From Acidocella facilis ATCC 35904 (GTDB lineage: Bacteria; Pseudomonadota; Alphaproteobacteria; Acetobacterales; Acetobacteraceae), in assembly GCF_000687875.1 (NCBI RefSeq), contig NZ_JHYG01000002.1:372001-436000 (forward strand): a stretch of DNA of 64,000 nucleotides. Direction: 5' to 3'. Below the pieces are notes generated by a model. That model worked only from the letters and a program-made list of their open reading frames with translations, was not told where the DNA came from and ran no database searches. Shown here piece after piece: positions 1 to 8,149 of this stretch. Made by a program: the position numbers and the translations under genes. Position 1 is the stretch's first letter. Every line of letters starts with the position of its first letter.

Positions 1-345
1 CGGCTGCCGGAGGGGGCGGTGGCGCTGGCCGGCTCGCCGGGCTGCGCCATCCAGGCGCAGCGCTATGGGCGGGCCGCCTATGGGCTGCAATTCCATCTGG
101 AGCTGACCCACAGCACCACCGCGGAATGGGGCAGCCTGCCGGAATATAAGGCAGCGCTTGAACGGGTTCGCGGCCCTGGCGGGCTGGCGGCGATGGTCGC
201 GGAGGTGGATGCGCAATTCCCTGAGCTGCATGCGGCGGCGCAGATCGTCTTCGGCAATTTTCTGGACATCGCCGAACAGGCGTTTCTGAATGGCGACGAA
301 CAGGCGTCTCGGGATAGCGCCGCGCGGGCGCTGGCGGGGCGGTGA
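1..345 (+). CDS. Class I glutamine amidotransferase, C-terminal part (truncated by window edge)
   Basis: The frame is open from base 1, so the 5' part lies outside the window; 114 residues remain. The GLQFHLELT stretch near fragment residue 30 is the His/Glu part of the catalytic triad of class I glutamine amidotransferases. The nucleophile Cys would lie upstream and cannot be seen. The tail resembles stand-alone GMP-synthase-like amidotransferases, which hydrolyse glutamine or a gamma-glutamyl amide. The next gene starts inside this stop codon, and a PuuA-like glutamine synthetase follows, which suggests a role in gamma-glutamyl amide metabolism. The exact substrate cannot be told from the fragment. 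Confidence 0.7.
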   Translation, partial: RLPEGAVALAGSPGCAIQAQRYGRAAYGLQFHLELTHSTTAEWGSLPEYKAALERVRGPGGLAAMVAEVDAQFPELHAAAQIVFGNFLDIAEQAFLNGDEQASRDSAARALAGR

Positions 346-911
346 GGCGCGCGGGATGGGCCGTGCTGGTGGCGATGATGGGGCTGGCCGGCCCGGCCTG
401 CCCGGCGCCGGCGATCGCCAGCGCCGGGGCGATGGCCGGGCCGGATGATCCTTACGCGGTGCCGCCGCATAGCCGTTTCGCCCGTGGCGGCGGCTCCGGC
501 CCGCTGGTGATCCGCTATCGCGGCGGCAAAACCGTGCGGGTGCAGCTGGACCTTGACGAGCAGGGCCAGCAGCTGGCGTTCAGCCAGATCCGCATCGCGC
601 CCAACCGGCACAGCATCGGCTGGCTGGCGTCCTATGGCTGCGGCCAGGCGCGGCCTTGCCCGCTGGCGTTGGTGGTCTGGCATCAGGGGCGGCCGGTGCT
701 GCGGTTTGTGGCGCATCATGGGGTGATCGAAAGCTGGCAGTTTCTCGCCGGCGGCCGCCAGGTGGCGGTGCAGACGCGCCAGCCGGATGGCGGCACACGC
801 TATTGGCTGCTGGCCACCGCCTCGGGCCTCGCCATCGCGGATTGGCAGCCCGGTAGCGGCGCCCGCCGCCCGGCCTGGCTGGCCTTCTTTACCCGCGCCC
901 ATCCGCCTTAA
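342..911 (+). CDS. Hypothetical exported protein, 189 aa
   Basis: The gene begins with GTG in a GTGA overlap with the upstream stop, so the two are translationally coupled. Residues 1-27 form a hydrophobic signal-peptide-like segment, and the mature part should be periplasmic. The mature region contains RGGKTVRVQLDLDEQGQQ, which reads like the invasion-associated locus B type of small beta-rich periplasmic proteins, but I cannot assign it firmly. It has two cysteines near residues 105-112 (GYGCGQARPC-like spacing) that could form a disulfide. No catalytic motif is visible. It sits between the amidotransferase fragment and the glutamine-synthetase-like gene. Confidence 0.6.
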   Translation: MRRAGWAVLVAMMGLAGPACPAPAIASAGAMAGPDDPYAVPPHSRFARGGGSGPLVIRYRGGKTVRVQLDLDEQGQQLAFSQIRIAPNRHSIGWLASYGCGQARPCPLALVVWHQGRPVLRFVAHHGVIESWQFLAGGRQVAVQTRQPDGGTRYWLLATASGLAIADWQPGSGARRPAWLAFFTRAHPP

Positions 912-967
912 GCGCGCGGCGCGGATTTTGCATCGCTGCCGCCAACAACCCCGCGAAAGGAGCCGGA

Positions 968-2314
968 ATGTCGCTGTATTTCGAGCATACGAAACAGACC
1001 GCCGCCGCCCTGGCGCAGAGCCTGCGGGAGCGCCAGATCACGCAGCTGCGCTTCGAGCTGCCGGACCTGGCCGGGCTTTCGCGGGGCAAGACGGTGCCGA
1101 TCGCGCATGTGGAATCCTATGCGCGGGACGGGCTCAACCTCTATGGCGGCACGGTGACGCTGGATAGCGCGTCCAACCCGATCGCCGGGACGGGCTATAA
1201 TGAGGATATCAATTTCGCCGATTGCCTGATGGTGCCGGATCCGGACACGGTCAGCGATGTGCCCTGGATCGCCAATACCGCCCGGGTGATCTGCGATACC
1301 AAATGGTATGACGGCACCCCGCAATATGCGGCTCCGCGCACCGTGTTGAAAACCATGCTGCAAAAAGCCGCCGAGATGGGATTCGGCGTGAAGATGGGGC
1401 ATGAGTTCGAGTTCTATGTGGTCGATCTGGAAACCCGGCAGCCGCTTTATACCGGCAATCCGATTTTCGTGACCGCGATCACCCATCGGCATCCGGCGCT
1501 GGAGGGGCTGATGCGGGTGTTGGCGCAAAGCGGCGTGGACATGATCACCGCCAATGGCGAATTCGGGCCGGGGCAGTGGGAGCTGAATTTCGCCGCGCTC
1601 GATGGCATCGCGGCGGCTGATAGGGCGTTCGTGTTCAAGAATACGGTGAAGGAATATCTGCGCGGCCAAGGGCTGCTGGCGACCTTCATGACCAAGCCTT
1701 ATGCGCATCTTTCAGGCTCCTGCTCGCATTTTCACCTCTCGCTGTTTGATCTGAAGAGCGGGGAGAATTTGTTTTTGGACAAGGCGGACCCGGATGGGAT
1801 GAGCGGGCTGATGAAGAGTTTCACGCAAGGGATTCTGGACCATGCGCCGGCGGCGCAGGCGATCTGGAATCCGACGCCGAATTGTTATCGCCGCATCCGG
1901 CCGGGGACGTTCGCGCCCTCCAATATTTCCTGGGGGGTGGAGGATCGCTCGGCTTCAGTGCGGATCAAGGCGTCGAAGGATGAAAGGCAGCATCTGGAGG
2001 TGCGGGTGCCATCGGCTTTGTCCAACCCGTATCTGACCGCGGCGGCGAGCCTGGCGGCGGGGCTGCTCGGGGTGCAGAGCGGAGCGGTGCTGGCGCCGGA
2101 GCGCAAGGGGTTGAAGGAGGCGGATGGAGCTTTCGCCAAGCTGCCGACGGAGATGCATGAAGCGCTGGCGGCGTTGCGGGCGGATGCGGCGTTTACCGAG
2201 ATGCTGGGCGCGGAATTTGTGAAAATTTACACCATTGTGAAGACGGCCGAGATCAACCGTCTGCGCGATGAAATCCCGGCGGCGGAGACGGCGGAGTATT
2301 TCGATCTTTATTAG
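968..2314 (+). CDS. Glutamine synthetase family protein, PuuA-like
   Basis: This 448-residue protein belongs to the glutamine synthetase fold family, which ligates an amine to the gamma-carboxyl of glutamate using ATP. The metal-binding MGHEFEFY motif lies near residue 142, the NGEFGPGQWE segment near 197, and the ATP/glutamate loop with RIRPGTFAPSN near 315. The N-terminal region is short and there is no adenylylated-Tyr region of the GlnA type, which fits the gamma-glutamylpolyamine or gamma-glutamylamide synthetases (PuuA, GlnT-like). A clear AAAGGAG ribosome-binding site sits 6 nt upstream of the ATG. Amidotransferase genes on both sides (1-345 and 3665-4372) fit a gamma-glutamylation route for amine use. 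The substrate is inferred only. Confidence 0.85.
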   Translation: MSLYFEHTKQTAAALAQSLRERQITQLRFELPDLAGLSRGKTVPIAHVESYARDGLNLYGGTVTLDSASNPIAGTGYNEDINFADCLMVPDPDTVSDVPWIANTARVICDTKWYDGTPQYAAPRTVLKTMLQKAAEMGFGVKMGHEFEFYVVDLETRQPLYTGNPIFVTAITHRHPALEGLMRVLAQSGVDMITANGEFGPGQWELNFAALDGIAAADRAFVFKNTVKEYLRGQGLLATFMTKPYAHLSGSCSHFHLSLFDLKSGENLFLDKADPDGMSGLMKSFTQGILDHAPAAQAIWNPTPNCYRRIRPGTFAPSNISWGVEDRSASVRIKASKDERQHLEVRVPSALSNPYLTAAASLAAGLLGVQSGAVLAPERKGLKEADGAFAKLPTEMHEALAALRADAAFTEMLGAEFVKIYTIVKTAEINRLRDEIPAAETAEYFDLY

Positions 2315-2362
2315 AGCCTGAGCCGATCTTGGCGATTTCCGTGGCGCTTGCGGAAATCCCGC

Positions 2363-2902
2363 TTAAAGACGCCAGATTTTCAGATGCGCCTTGCCATGCG
2401 CGCGTTCGGCCAGAGGCTCCGCAATCTCCAGCGTCTCGCCCGGCCCCATCTCGGCGACGATGATCGCCCCCGGCGCGATCCAGCCTTTTGCCGTGAGTGC
2501 TGCCAAGGCCGGGGAAATCAGCGCCTCGCCGTAGGGCGGGTCGAGGAACACCAGGTCGTGCGGGTTGCCGGCGGGCGGGTGCAGGGCGTCGGCGGTGAAG
2601 AGTTTCGCGCTCTCCACCTTCAACCCCGCGATATTGGCGCGCAGGGCGGCACCGGCCTCGCGGGATTGTTCGATGAAGCTGGCACTGGCCGCCCCGCGCG
2701 AGAGCGCTTCCAGCCCGTAAGCGCCGGTGCCGGCGAAGACGTCCAGCACCTTCGCCTCTTGCAGATCGCACCAGGGGGCGTGGGCGAGAATGTCGAACAC
2801 CGCCTGGCGGGCGCGGATATTGGTGGGGCGGGTTTCGCGGCCCTCGGGGGCGGCGAGCACGCGGCCCCTCCAGCGCCCGGCGATGATGCGCGGGCCGGTC
2901 AT
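2363..2902 (-). CDS. rsmD: 16S rRNA (guanine(966)-N2)-methyltransferase
   Basis: This 179-residue class I SAM methyltransferase has the SAM-binding loop DVFAGTGAYGLEALSRG at residues 54-70 and the amino-methyltransferase motif DPPY at 121-124. Both are diagnostic for the RsmD family, which methylates N2 of G966 in the decoding region of 16S rRNA. Length is normal. It lies 10 nt downstream of rluB on the same strand, so two RNA-modification genes share a transcript. Its 3' end faces the 3' end of the glutamine-synthetase-like gene with about 48 nt between them. Confidence 0.93.
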   Translation of the reverse strand: MTGPRIIAGRWRGRVLAAPEGRETRPTNIRARQAVFDILAHAPWCDLQEAKVLDVFAGTGAYGLEALSRGAASASFIEQSREAGAALRANIAGLKVESAKLFTADALHPPAGNPHDLVFLDPPYGEALISPALAALTAKGWIAPGAIIVAEMGPGETLEIAEPLAERAHGKAHLKIWRL

Positions 2903-2912
2903 TTCGTCCCCC

Positions 2913-3668
2913 TCATTTCGCCAGACCCGGAACCTGCTCGCGCAGTATCTTGCCCGGCACTTCCTCGGCCGCGCCGCGCGGCAGCTGGCCGAGCTGGAAG
3001 GGGCCGTAGGCGACGCGGATGAGGCGCGTCACCGGCAATTCCAGCGCCTGCATCACCCGGCGGATTTCGCGGTTCTTGCCTTCGCGCAGGCTCATCGAGA
3101 GCCAGGTATTGGAGCGCTGCTGGCTGTCGATGGCGGCTTCGATCGGGCCGTATTTCACCCGCTCCACCACCATGCCGTCGGCCAGGCGCTTGAGCTTGTC
3201 AGGCGAGACACCGCCATGCACGCGCACCCGGTAGCGGCGCAGCCAGCCGGTGGCGGGCAGCTCCAGCTGGCGGGAGAGGGCGCCGTCATTGGTGAGCAGC
3301 AGCAGCCCCTCGGAGGTGAGATCCAGCCGGCCGATGGAGATCAGGCGCGGCAGGCCTTGCGGCAGGCGCTCGAACACGGTCGGGCGGCCTTCGGGGTCTT
3401 TATGGGTGGTCACCAGACCGTCGGGCTTATGGTAGCGGAACAGGCGGGTGCGCTCGGGCTCGCTCACCGGCTTGCCGTCCACCAGCACCATGTCGCCGGG
3501 TTTCACGAAGGTGGCGGGCTGGGTGACGGGCTCGTTATTCATCCGCACCCGGCCGGCTTCGATCATCGCCTCGGCATCACGCCTACTGGCCACCCCGGCG
3601 CGGGAGAGGAATTTGGCGATGCGCTCGCCGCGCGCTTCGTCTTCGGGGGGCGTGGTCGCTTCGGTCAT
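2913..3668 (-). CDS. rluB: Large-subunit rRNA pseudouridine synthase, RluB/RsuA family
   Basis: The 251-residue protein has an N-terminal S4 RNA-binding domain (residues 16-62, with IAKFLSRAGVASRRDAE) followed by the RsuA/RluB catalytic domain. The catalytic Asp is D116 in SIGRLDLTSEGLLLLTNDG. I chose the ATG at 3668 because it forms an ATGA overlap with the stop of the upstream hydrolase gene and starts just before the S4 domain; a longer frame would add 23 unrelated residues. The family converts specific uridines of 23S (RluB) or 16S (RsuA) rRNA. RluB is the better guess by sequence, but the subfamily is not certain. Confidence 0.9.
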   Translation of the reverse strand: MTEATTPPEDEARGERIAKFLSRAGVASRRDAEAMIEAGRVRMNNEPVTQPATFVKPGDMVLVDGKPVSEPERTRLFRYHKPDGLVTTHKDPEGRPTVFERLPQGLPRLISIGRLDLTSEGLLLLTNDGALSRQLELPATGWLRRYRVRVHGGVSPDKLKRLADGMVVERVKYGPIEAAIDSQQRSNTWLSMSLREGKNREIRRVMQALELPVTRLIRVAYGPFQLGQLPRGAAEEVPGKILREQVPGLAK

Positions 3669-4372
3669 TGGCAGGCCTCGATAAAGGCGCGGTAGAGGGC
3701 GGCATCGCCCGCATCCACGAGATATTCCGGGTGCCATTGCACCCCGATGCAGAATTTCTGGGACGGGTCCTCGATGCCTTCGATCACCCCGTCCGGGGCG
3801 ATGGCGTTCACCACGCCGCGTCCGGCGGATTTCACCGCCTGGTGGTGGGAGGTATTCACCTGCATCACCGGTCCCGTGATGCTGAACAGCTTGGTGCCGG
3901 CGAGGATCTCGACCTTGTGGCCGGGCTCGTAATGGCTGGTTGTCTGCTCATGCGCCAGAGCGCCGGGAATCGCGTCCGGGATATGCTGGTGCAGCGTGCC
4001 GCCGAGGGCGACGGCGAGCAGCTGCTGCCCGCCGCAAATGCCCAGCACCGGCATGTTGCGGGCCATGGCGCCGCGCAGGAAGGCCAGCTCGGCGGTGGTG
4101 CGGTCCGCCTTCAGCTCTACCGTTTCGTGGGTCTCGGTGTCGCCATAGAGGGCGGGGTCGACATCGAAGGCGCCACCGGTGACGATCAGCCCGTCCAGCC
4201 GGTCCAGATAATCCTCCGCCAGGCCCGGGTCGTGCGGCAGCGCCACCGCCAGCCCGCCATGGGCGGCCAGGGCGTGGGTATAATTCTGGCGCAGCGCGTA
4301 CCAGGGATATTTGGACCAGCCGCCGGCGGGTTCCGCATCCAGGGTCAGGCCGATCAAGGGGCGTTTCTTCAT
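3665..4372 (-). CDS. Gamma-glutamyl-gamma-aminobutyrate hydrolase family protein, PuuD-like
   Basis: This 235-residue class I amidotransferase-like hydrolase (peptidase C26) has its nucleophile Cys113 in LGICGGQQ and the His214-Glu216 pair in QWHPEYL. In the Puu pathway this enzyme frees GABA from gamma-glutamyl-GABA. It has no synthetase domain, so it acts as a hydrolase rather than delivering ammonia. It overlaps rluB by 4 nt and is divergent from tadA with only 45 nt between starts. The PuuA-like synthetase at 968-2314 is the likely metabolic partner, although it is not in the same transcript. Confidence 0.87.
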   Translation of the reverse strand: MKKRPLIGLTLDAEPAGGWSKYPWYALRQNYTHALAAHGGLAVALPHDPGLAEDYLDRLDGLIVTGGAFDVDPALYGDTETHETVELKADRTTAELAFLRGAMARNMPVLGICGGQQLLAVALGGTLHQHIPDAIPGALAHEQTTSHYEPGHKVEILAGTKLFSITGPVMQVNTSHHQAVKSAGRGVVNAIAPDGVIEGIEDPSQKFCIGVQWHPEYLVDAGDAALYRAFIEACQ

Positions 4373-4417
4373 GGCGCTAACTAGACCTTCCGAGGCTGTT
4401 CAGGCAAATCCGACGCC

Positions 4418-4867
4418 ATGACCACCCCGATGCAACTGGCGCTGGAGCAAGCGCGGCAGGCCGCCGCCGAAGGCGAGGTGCCGGTGGGCGCGGTGGTGAC
4501 CGACGCGCAAGGGCAAGTGCTGGCCCTGGCGCGCAATGCGGTGGAGGCGGGGCAGAACCCGCTTTTGCACGCTGAGTATCTGGCGCTGACAGCCGCGCGC
4601 GCGGCGCGCGGGGGCAAATATCTGGCCGATTGCACGCTGAGCGTCACACTTGAGCCTTGTGCCTTCTGCGCCGGGGCTATCGCATCTCTGCGCGTCGGCA
4701 AGCTGGTGTTCGGGGCTTATGACCCCAAGACCGGGGCGGTGGAGCATGGGCCGCGTCTGTTCACCCAGCCGACGACGCACCATAAGCCGGAAGTGATTGG
4801 CGGGGTGCGCGAGCAGGACTGCGCGGCGCTGCTGACGGATTTTTTCCAGGCGAAGCGCGATGCCTGA
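4418..4867 (+). CDS. tadA: tRNA-specific adenosine deaminase / nucleoside deaminase
   Basis: The 149-residue zinc deaminase has HAE at residues 51-53 (zinc His and proton-shuttle Glu) and PCAFCAGAI at 80-88 (zinc Cys81 and Cys84). This is the TadA family that makes inosine 34 in tRNA-Arg(ACG). The length and the single-domain layout fit TadA. The related guanine-deaminase-like enzymes cannot be fully excluded without tRNA contacts being checked. The downstream rnhB starts 8 nt before this stop, so the two are cotranscribed. No strong Shine-Dalgarno sequence is visible before the ATG. Confidence 0.88.
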   Translation: MTTPMQLALEQARQAAAEGEVPVGAVVTDAQGQVLALARNAVEAGQNPLLHAEYLALTAARAARGGKYLADCTLSVTLEPCAFCAGAIASLRVGKLVFGAYDPKTGAVEHGPRLFTQPTTHHKPEVIGGVREQDCAALLTDFFQAKRDA

Positions 4868-5486
4868 TTTGAGCCATGAGACGCGCATCGGTGGCCGGGT
4901 GGCGGGGCTGGATGAGGTTGGGCGCGGGCCGCTGGCCGGGCCGGTGCTGGCCGCCGCCGTGGTGCTGCCGCCCGTGCTGCCCGCCGGGCTGGCGGCGATG
5001 CTGGATGATTCCAAGAAGCTGAGTGCCAGGAAGCGCGCGGCGGCGTTGCTGGCGCTGCGGGCCTCGGGGGCGGACATCGGTGTCGGCGCGGCGTCAGTGA
5101 AGGAGATCGAGCGGCTGAATATCCTGCACGCCTCGTTTCTGGCGATGCGCCGGGCGGTGGCGGCGCTGCCTTTGGCGCCAGAGCATCTGCTGGTGGACGG
5201 CAACAAGGCGCCGGGCATCGCGCTGCCTTGCACGCTGCTGGTGGGGGGCGATGGAATTTCGCTCTCCATCGCCGCCGCCTCGATCGTCGCCAAGGAGATC
5301 CGCGACCGGCTGATGCGCCAGCTGGATGCGCGCTACCCGCATTATGGCTGGGCGAAGAATGCCGGTTATGCGGCGGCGATCCATCGCGCGGCGATCATCG
5401 CGCATGGGCCGACGCCGCATCACCGCATCGGCTTCGGGCCGCTGTTGCAGCGCGCCCTCTGGGCAGAGGCGGATATCTCGCTCTAG
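4860..5486 (+). CDS. rnhB: Ribonuclease HII
   Basis: The 208-residue protein starts its catalytic core with [19 protein letters not shown] (residues 16-34), where Asp18 and Glu19 are metal ligands of RNase HII. The further conserved LLVDGNK and [14 protein letters not shown] blocks lie in the middle. The enzyme cleaves the RNA strand of RNA-DNA hybrids and removes single ribonucleotides from DNA. Length is normal. It overlaps tadA by 8 nt and is followed 65 nt later by a small membrane protein gene on the same strand. Confidence 0.95.
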   Translation: MPDLSHETRIGGRVAGLDEVGRGPLAGPVLAAAVVLPPVLPAGLAAMLDDSKKLSARKRAAALLALRASGADIGVGAASVKEIERLNILHASFLAMRRAVAALPLAPEHLLVDGNKAPGIALPCTLLVGGDGISLSIAAASIVAKEIRDRLMRQLDARYPHYGWAKNAGYAAAIHRAAIIAHGPTPHHRIGFGPLLQRALWAEADISL

Positions 5487-5551
5487 ACTGGCCGAGCCGC
5501 CGGGCCGACCCGGTTGCGCCCTGCGTCTCCCTCTGGAAAAGGCCAAAACCC

Positions 5552-6034
5552 TTGCCCTCCTTGCCGCGTTCTCCCTTCGCCATCGCCCTGCTGCTGACCG
5601 CTCTGGGTGGGCTGCCGTTTCTGGCTGGAACCGGGCTGGCACTTCTGTTTCCGCGCTTCGCGGCGCCCGGCACGGCGGCGGTGATCGCCTATGGCGCCGT
5701 GATCCTGTCCTTTTTAGGGGCGGTGCATTGGGGGGCGCTGGTGGGCGGCGCGGCGCCGCGGCCTGAGGCGACAAAATGGGCGGGGCGGATTTTAACGCTG
5801 GGCGTGCTGCCCTCGCTGGTCGGCTGGCTGGCCCTGCTGGTGCTGCTGCTGGGGCAGGCGCCGCGCGCGGCCTTGTTGCTGCTGGCCCTGGGATTCGTCG
5901 CCACCTTGCTGGGCGAGGCGCTGGGGTGGCGTGCCGGGCTCATCGCGGGGCGCTATCTCGCCCTGCGATGCGCGATTTCCACGCTGGTTGTGGTCTTGCT
6001 GCTGGCCTTGTGGCAGGGGCAGCCGGCCGTCTAG
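5552..6034 (+). CDS. DUF3429 family inner-membrane protein
   Basis: This is a protein of about 160 residues with five hydrophobic segments, matching the DUF3429 family found next to housekeeping genes in alphaproteobacteria. The segment AAVIAYGAVILSFLGAVHWG is typical of the family. The frame is open far upstream inside rnhB, so the start is uncertain. I prefer TTG at 5552, because a GGAAAAGG ribosome-binding site lies 9 nt upstream; a second TTG at 5561 is possible. No function is known for the family. It ends 123 nt before the convergent cvpA stop. Confidence 0.72.
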   Translation: MPSLPRSPFAIALLLTALGGLPFLAGTGLALLFPRFAAPGTAAVIAYGAVILSFLGAVHWGALVGGAAPRPEATKWAGRILTLGVLPSLVGWLALLVLLLGQAPRAALLLLALGFVATLLGEALGWRAGLIAGRYLALRCAISTLVVVLLLALWQGQPAV

Positions 6035-6045
6035 ATTTTATTTAG

Positions 6046-6062
6046 GCGTTCAATTTGAACGC
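6046..6062. repeat. Short perfect inverted repeat in a convergent gap
   Basis: Arms GCGTTCA and TGAACGC flank ATT. It lies between the convergent DUF3429 gene and cvpA and is the first of a row of foldable segments (see 6098-6137). It could help end transcription, although no T-run follows it. Confidence 0.5.
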
Positions 6063-6097
6063 TTGATGCTCTAAGTTTTGTTTTAGCGAGCAATTTC

Positions 6098-6137
6098 ATG
6101 TGTTTATCTTGACGCTGGCGCGTCAACCTAAACACAT
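6098..6137. repeat. Long interrupted hairpin between convergent genes
   Basis: The sequence folds as ATGTGTTTA, then TC, then TTGACGC, loop TGGC, GCGTCAA, then CC, then TAAACACAT. That gives 16 base pairs with one internal 2x2 mismatch. It stands 20 nt before the cvpA stop and can fold on either strand, so it probably serves as a shared transcript end for both convergent units. Confidence 0.6.
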
Positions 6138-6157
6138 ATTCCTCTAAGGCCCGCCGG

Positions 6158-6730
6158 CTACTTGCCGAGCGCGCTGCCGGCGACCGGCTGCTGCATCAGC
6201 GCATCCGCGCTGGGGGCCTGCGGGCTGGGGAGTTTTTGCACTTTCGGCTGATATTGCGGCGGCAGGAAGCCGACCAGCCAGGTCGCACCCTGATAGGCAA
6301 TGGGCAGAGAGCGGGCATCGACGATCGGCTTTGGCCATTCAGTCGAGGGCTCGGCCATGCCCAGTGCGATATAGGCGATGAACAGGATGATGGCGCCGCG
6401 CGCGATGCCGAAGACGATGCCGAGCGAATGGTCCAACCCCGAAAGCGGCGATTCGCGCACCAGCCCGCCGATCAGCCCGCTGACCAGGCTGAGCACGATC
6501 AGCACCACCAGGAACACCGCCGCCATGGCGCCATAGATGGCGAAATGCTGCAGCCCCTTGGGCAGCAGCGAGGCGATGTAAGGCTGCACCGGCGCATAGA
6601 ATTTCAGGCAGGCGAGCAACGCGCCGAGCCAGGCGCCAACCCCCAGCACCTCGCGCACGAAGCCACGGACCATCGAGAACAGGGCGGACAGCGCCACAAC
6701 CCCCAGCACCACCGCATCGACCCAGGTCAT
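6158..6730 (-). CDS. cvpA: CvpA family inner-membrane protein
   Basis: The 190-residue protein carries four transmembrane segments within residues 1-130 and the CvpA start MTWVDAVVLGVVALSALFS. The family is named for colicin V production in E. coli and is often encoded beside purF; its molecular role is poorly known. The soluble tail (residues 150-190) is rich in Pro, Gln and Ala. Its ATG overlaps the radA stop (ATGA), so it is translated in a coupled way at the end of a long minus-strand operon. Confidence 0.88.
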   Translation of the reverse strand: MTWVDAVVLGVVALSALFSMVRGFVREVLGVGAWLGALLACLKFYAPVQPYIASLLPKGLQHFAIYGAMAAVFLVVLIVLSLVSGLIGGLVRESPLSGLDHSLGIVFGIARGAIILFIAYIALGMAEPSTEWPKPIVDARSLPIAYQGATWLVGFLPPQYQPKVQKLPSPQAPSADALMQQPVAGSALGK

Positions 6731-8145
6731 TCAGCCTCCTTGCGTTTCGCGCCGGGCTTCTGGCCGGTGGCGATGATGCCAACTAGGTCCGTCAGATGCC
6801 CGATTTCAATCAGGGAAAGTGTTTTGGGCACGCTGAGCTTGGCGGCGCCGCCGGCCACGCGCTTAGGGCCAGCCGCACGGGCGAAGCCGAGCTTCGCGGC
6901 CTCCTTCAGCCGCAGCTCGGTCTGCGCCACCTGGCGCAGCTCGCCGGAGAGGCCGATTTCGCCGCAGAACACCATTTCCGGGTCGGTCGGCACGTCGGAC
7001 GCGGCGGAGATCAACGCCGCCGCCACCGCGAGATCGGCGGCGGGCTCGTTGACCCGCAAGCCGCCGGCGACGTTGAGATAGACATCGTTCATCGAAAGCT
7101 TCAGCCCGCAGCGCGTCTCCAGCACCGCCAGCAGCATCGAGAGCCGGCCGGAATCCCAGCCAATGACCGAGCGCCGGGGCGAGCCGCCAGGGTTGGGCGA
7201 GAGCAGGCACTGGATTTCCACCAGCACCGGGCGCGAGCCCTCCAGCCCGGCCAGCACCGCGCTGCCCGCGACATTGCCGCGCCGCTCCGCCAGGAACAAA
7301 GCGGAGGGGTTGGCGACCTCGGAGAGGCCGCGCCCGGTCATCTCGAACACGCCGATCTCGTCCGTGGCGCCGAAGCGGTTTTTCATGCCGCGCAGGATGC
7401 GGAACTGGTGGCCGCGATCGCCTTCGAAATGCAGCACGACATCGACCATATGCTCGACCACGCGCGGCCCGGCGAGGGAGCCTTCCTTGGTCACATGGCC
7501 GACCAGCAGCAGGGAGAAGCCTTGGGTTTTGGCGGCGCGGATCAGCTCGAAGGCGCTGGCGCGGACCTGGGTGACGGAGCCCGGCGCGGAATCGATCCCC
7601 TCCGCCCACATGGTCTGGATGGAATCGATCACCACCAAAGCCGCATTGGGATATTGGCTGAGACTGGCCAGGATGTCGCCGAGCTGGGTGGCGGCGGCGA
7701 GGCGCAGTGGCGCGTCGGAGAGGCCCAGGCGCAAGGCGCGCAGGCGGATCTGGTCGATCGATTCCTCGCCGGAGATATAGAGCACCTCCTGCCCGGCGCG
7801 GCCCAGGGCGGCACTGGCCTGCAGCAGCAAGGTGGATTTGCCGATGCCGGGATCACCGCCAACCAACACCACGGAGGCGGGGACAAGGCCGCCGCCGAGA
7901 ACACGGTCGAACTCGGCGATGGTGGTGGGGATGCGCGGCGGTGGCGGCGAGATGCCTTCCAGCCCGACGAACTCGATCTTGCTGCCAGCGCGCCGGGCGC
8001 CGTCCTTGATGCCGCCGGGCAGCGCCTTGGGGGCGGCCTGTTCCTCCAGCGTGTTCCATTCGCCGCAGGCCTCGCAGCGCCCGGCCCATTTCGGAAACAC
8101 CGCCCCGCAGGCGGTGCAGGCGAAAATTTTAGCTTGTTTGGCCAA
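6727..8145 (-). CDS. radA: DNA repair protein RadA
   Basis: The 472-residue protein shows the full RadA layout. There is an N-terminal zinc finger (Cys10, 13, 24, 27), a RecA-like ATPase with Walker A GGDPGIGKS at 96-104, the RadA-specific KNRFG motif (MKNRFGATDEIGVFEM), and a C-terminal Lon-protease-like domain. RadA drives branch migration during recombination repair. The start is TTG at 8145, directly before MAKQAKIFACTACG and 4 nt after the stop of the upstream gene. The long N-terminal extension possible in this frame overlaps that gene and is Pro/Arg-rich noise. It forms an ATGA overlap with cvpA. Confidence 0.94.
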   Translation of the reverse strand: MAKQAKIFACTACGAVFPKWAGRCEACGEWNTLEEQAAPKALPGGIKDGARRAGSKIEFVGLEGISPPPPRIPTTIAEFDRVLGGGLVPASVVLVGGDPGIGKSTLLLQASAALGRAGQEVLYISGEESIDQIRLRALRLGLSDAPLRLAAATQLGDILASLSQYPNAALVVIDSIQTMWAEGIDSAPGSVTQVRASAFELIRAAKTQGFSLLLVGHVTKEGSLAGPRVVEHMVDVVLHFEGDRGHQFRILRGMKNRFGATDEIGVFEMTGRGLSEVANPSALFLAERRGNVAGSAVLAGLEGSRPVLVEIQCLLSPNPGGSPRRSVIGWDSGRLSMLLAVLETRCGLKLSMNDVYLNVAGGLRVNEPAADLAVAAALISAASDVPTDPEMVFCGEIGLSGELRQVAQTELRLKEAAKLGFARAAGPKRVAGGAAKLSVPKTLSLIEIGHLTDLVGIIATGQKPGAKRKEAE

Positions 8146-8149
8146 AATG

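Noticed and set aside
5228-5551. Longer DUF3429 protein starting inside rnhB
   Set aside because: The extra residues overlap rnhB in another frame and do not resemble the family; a TTG with a ribosome-binding site at 5552 fits better.
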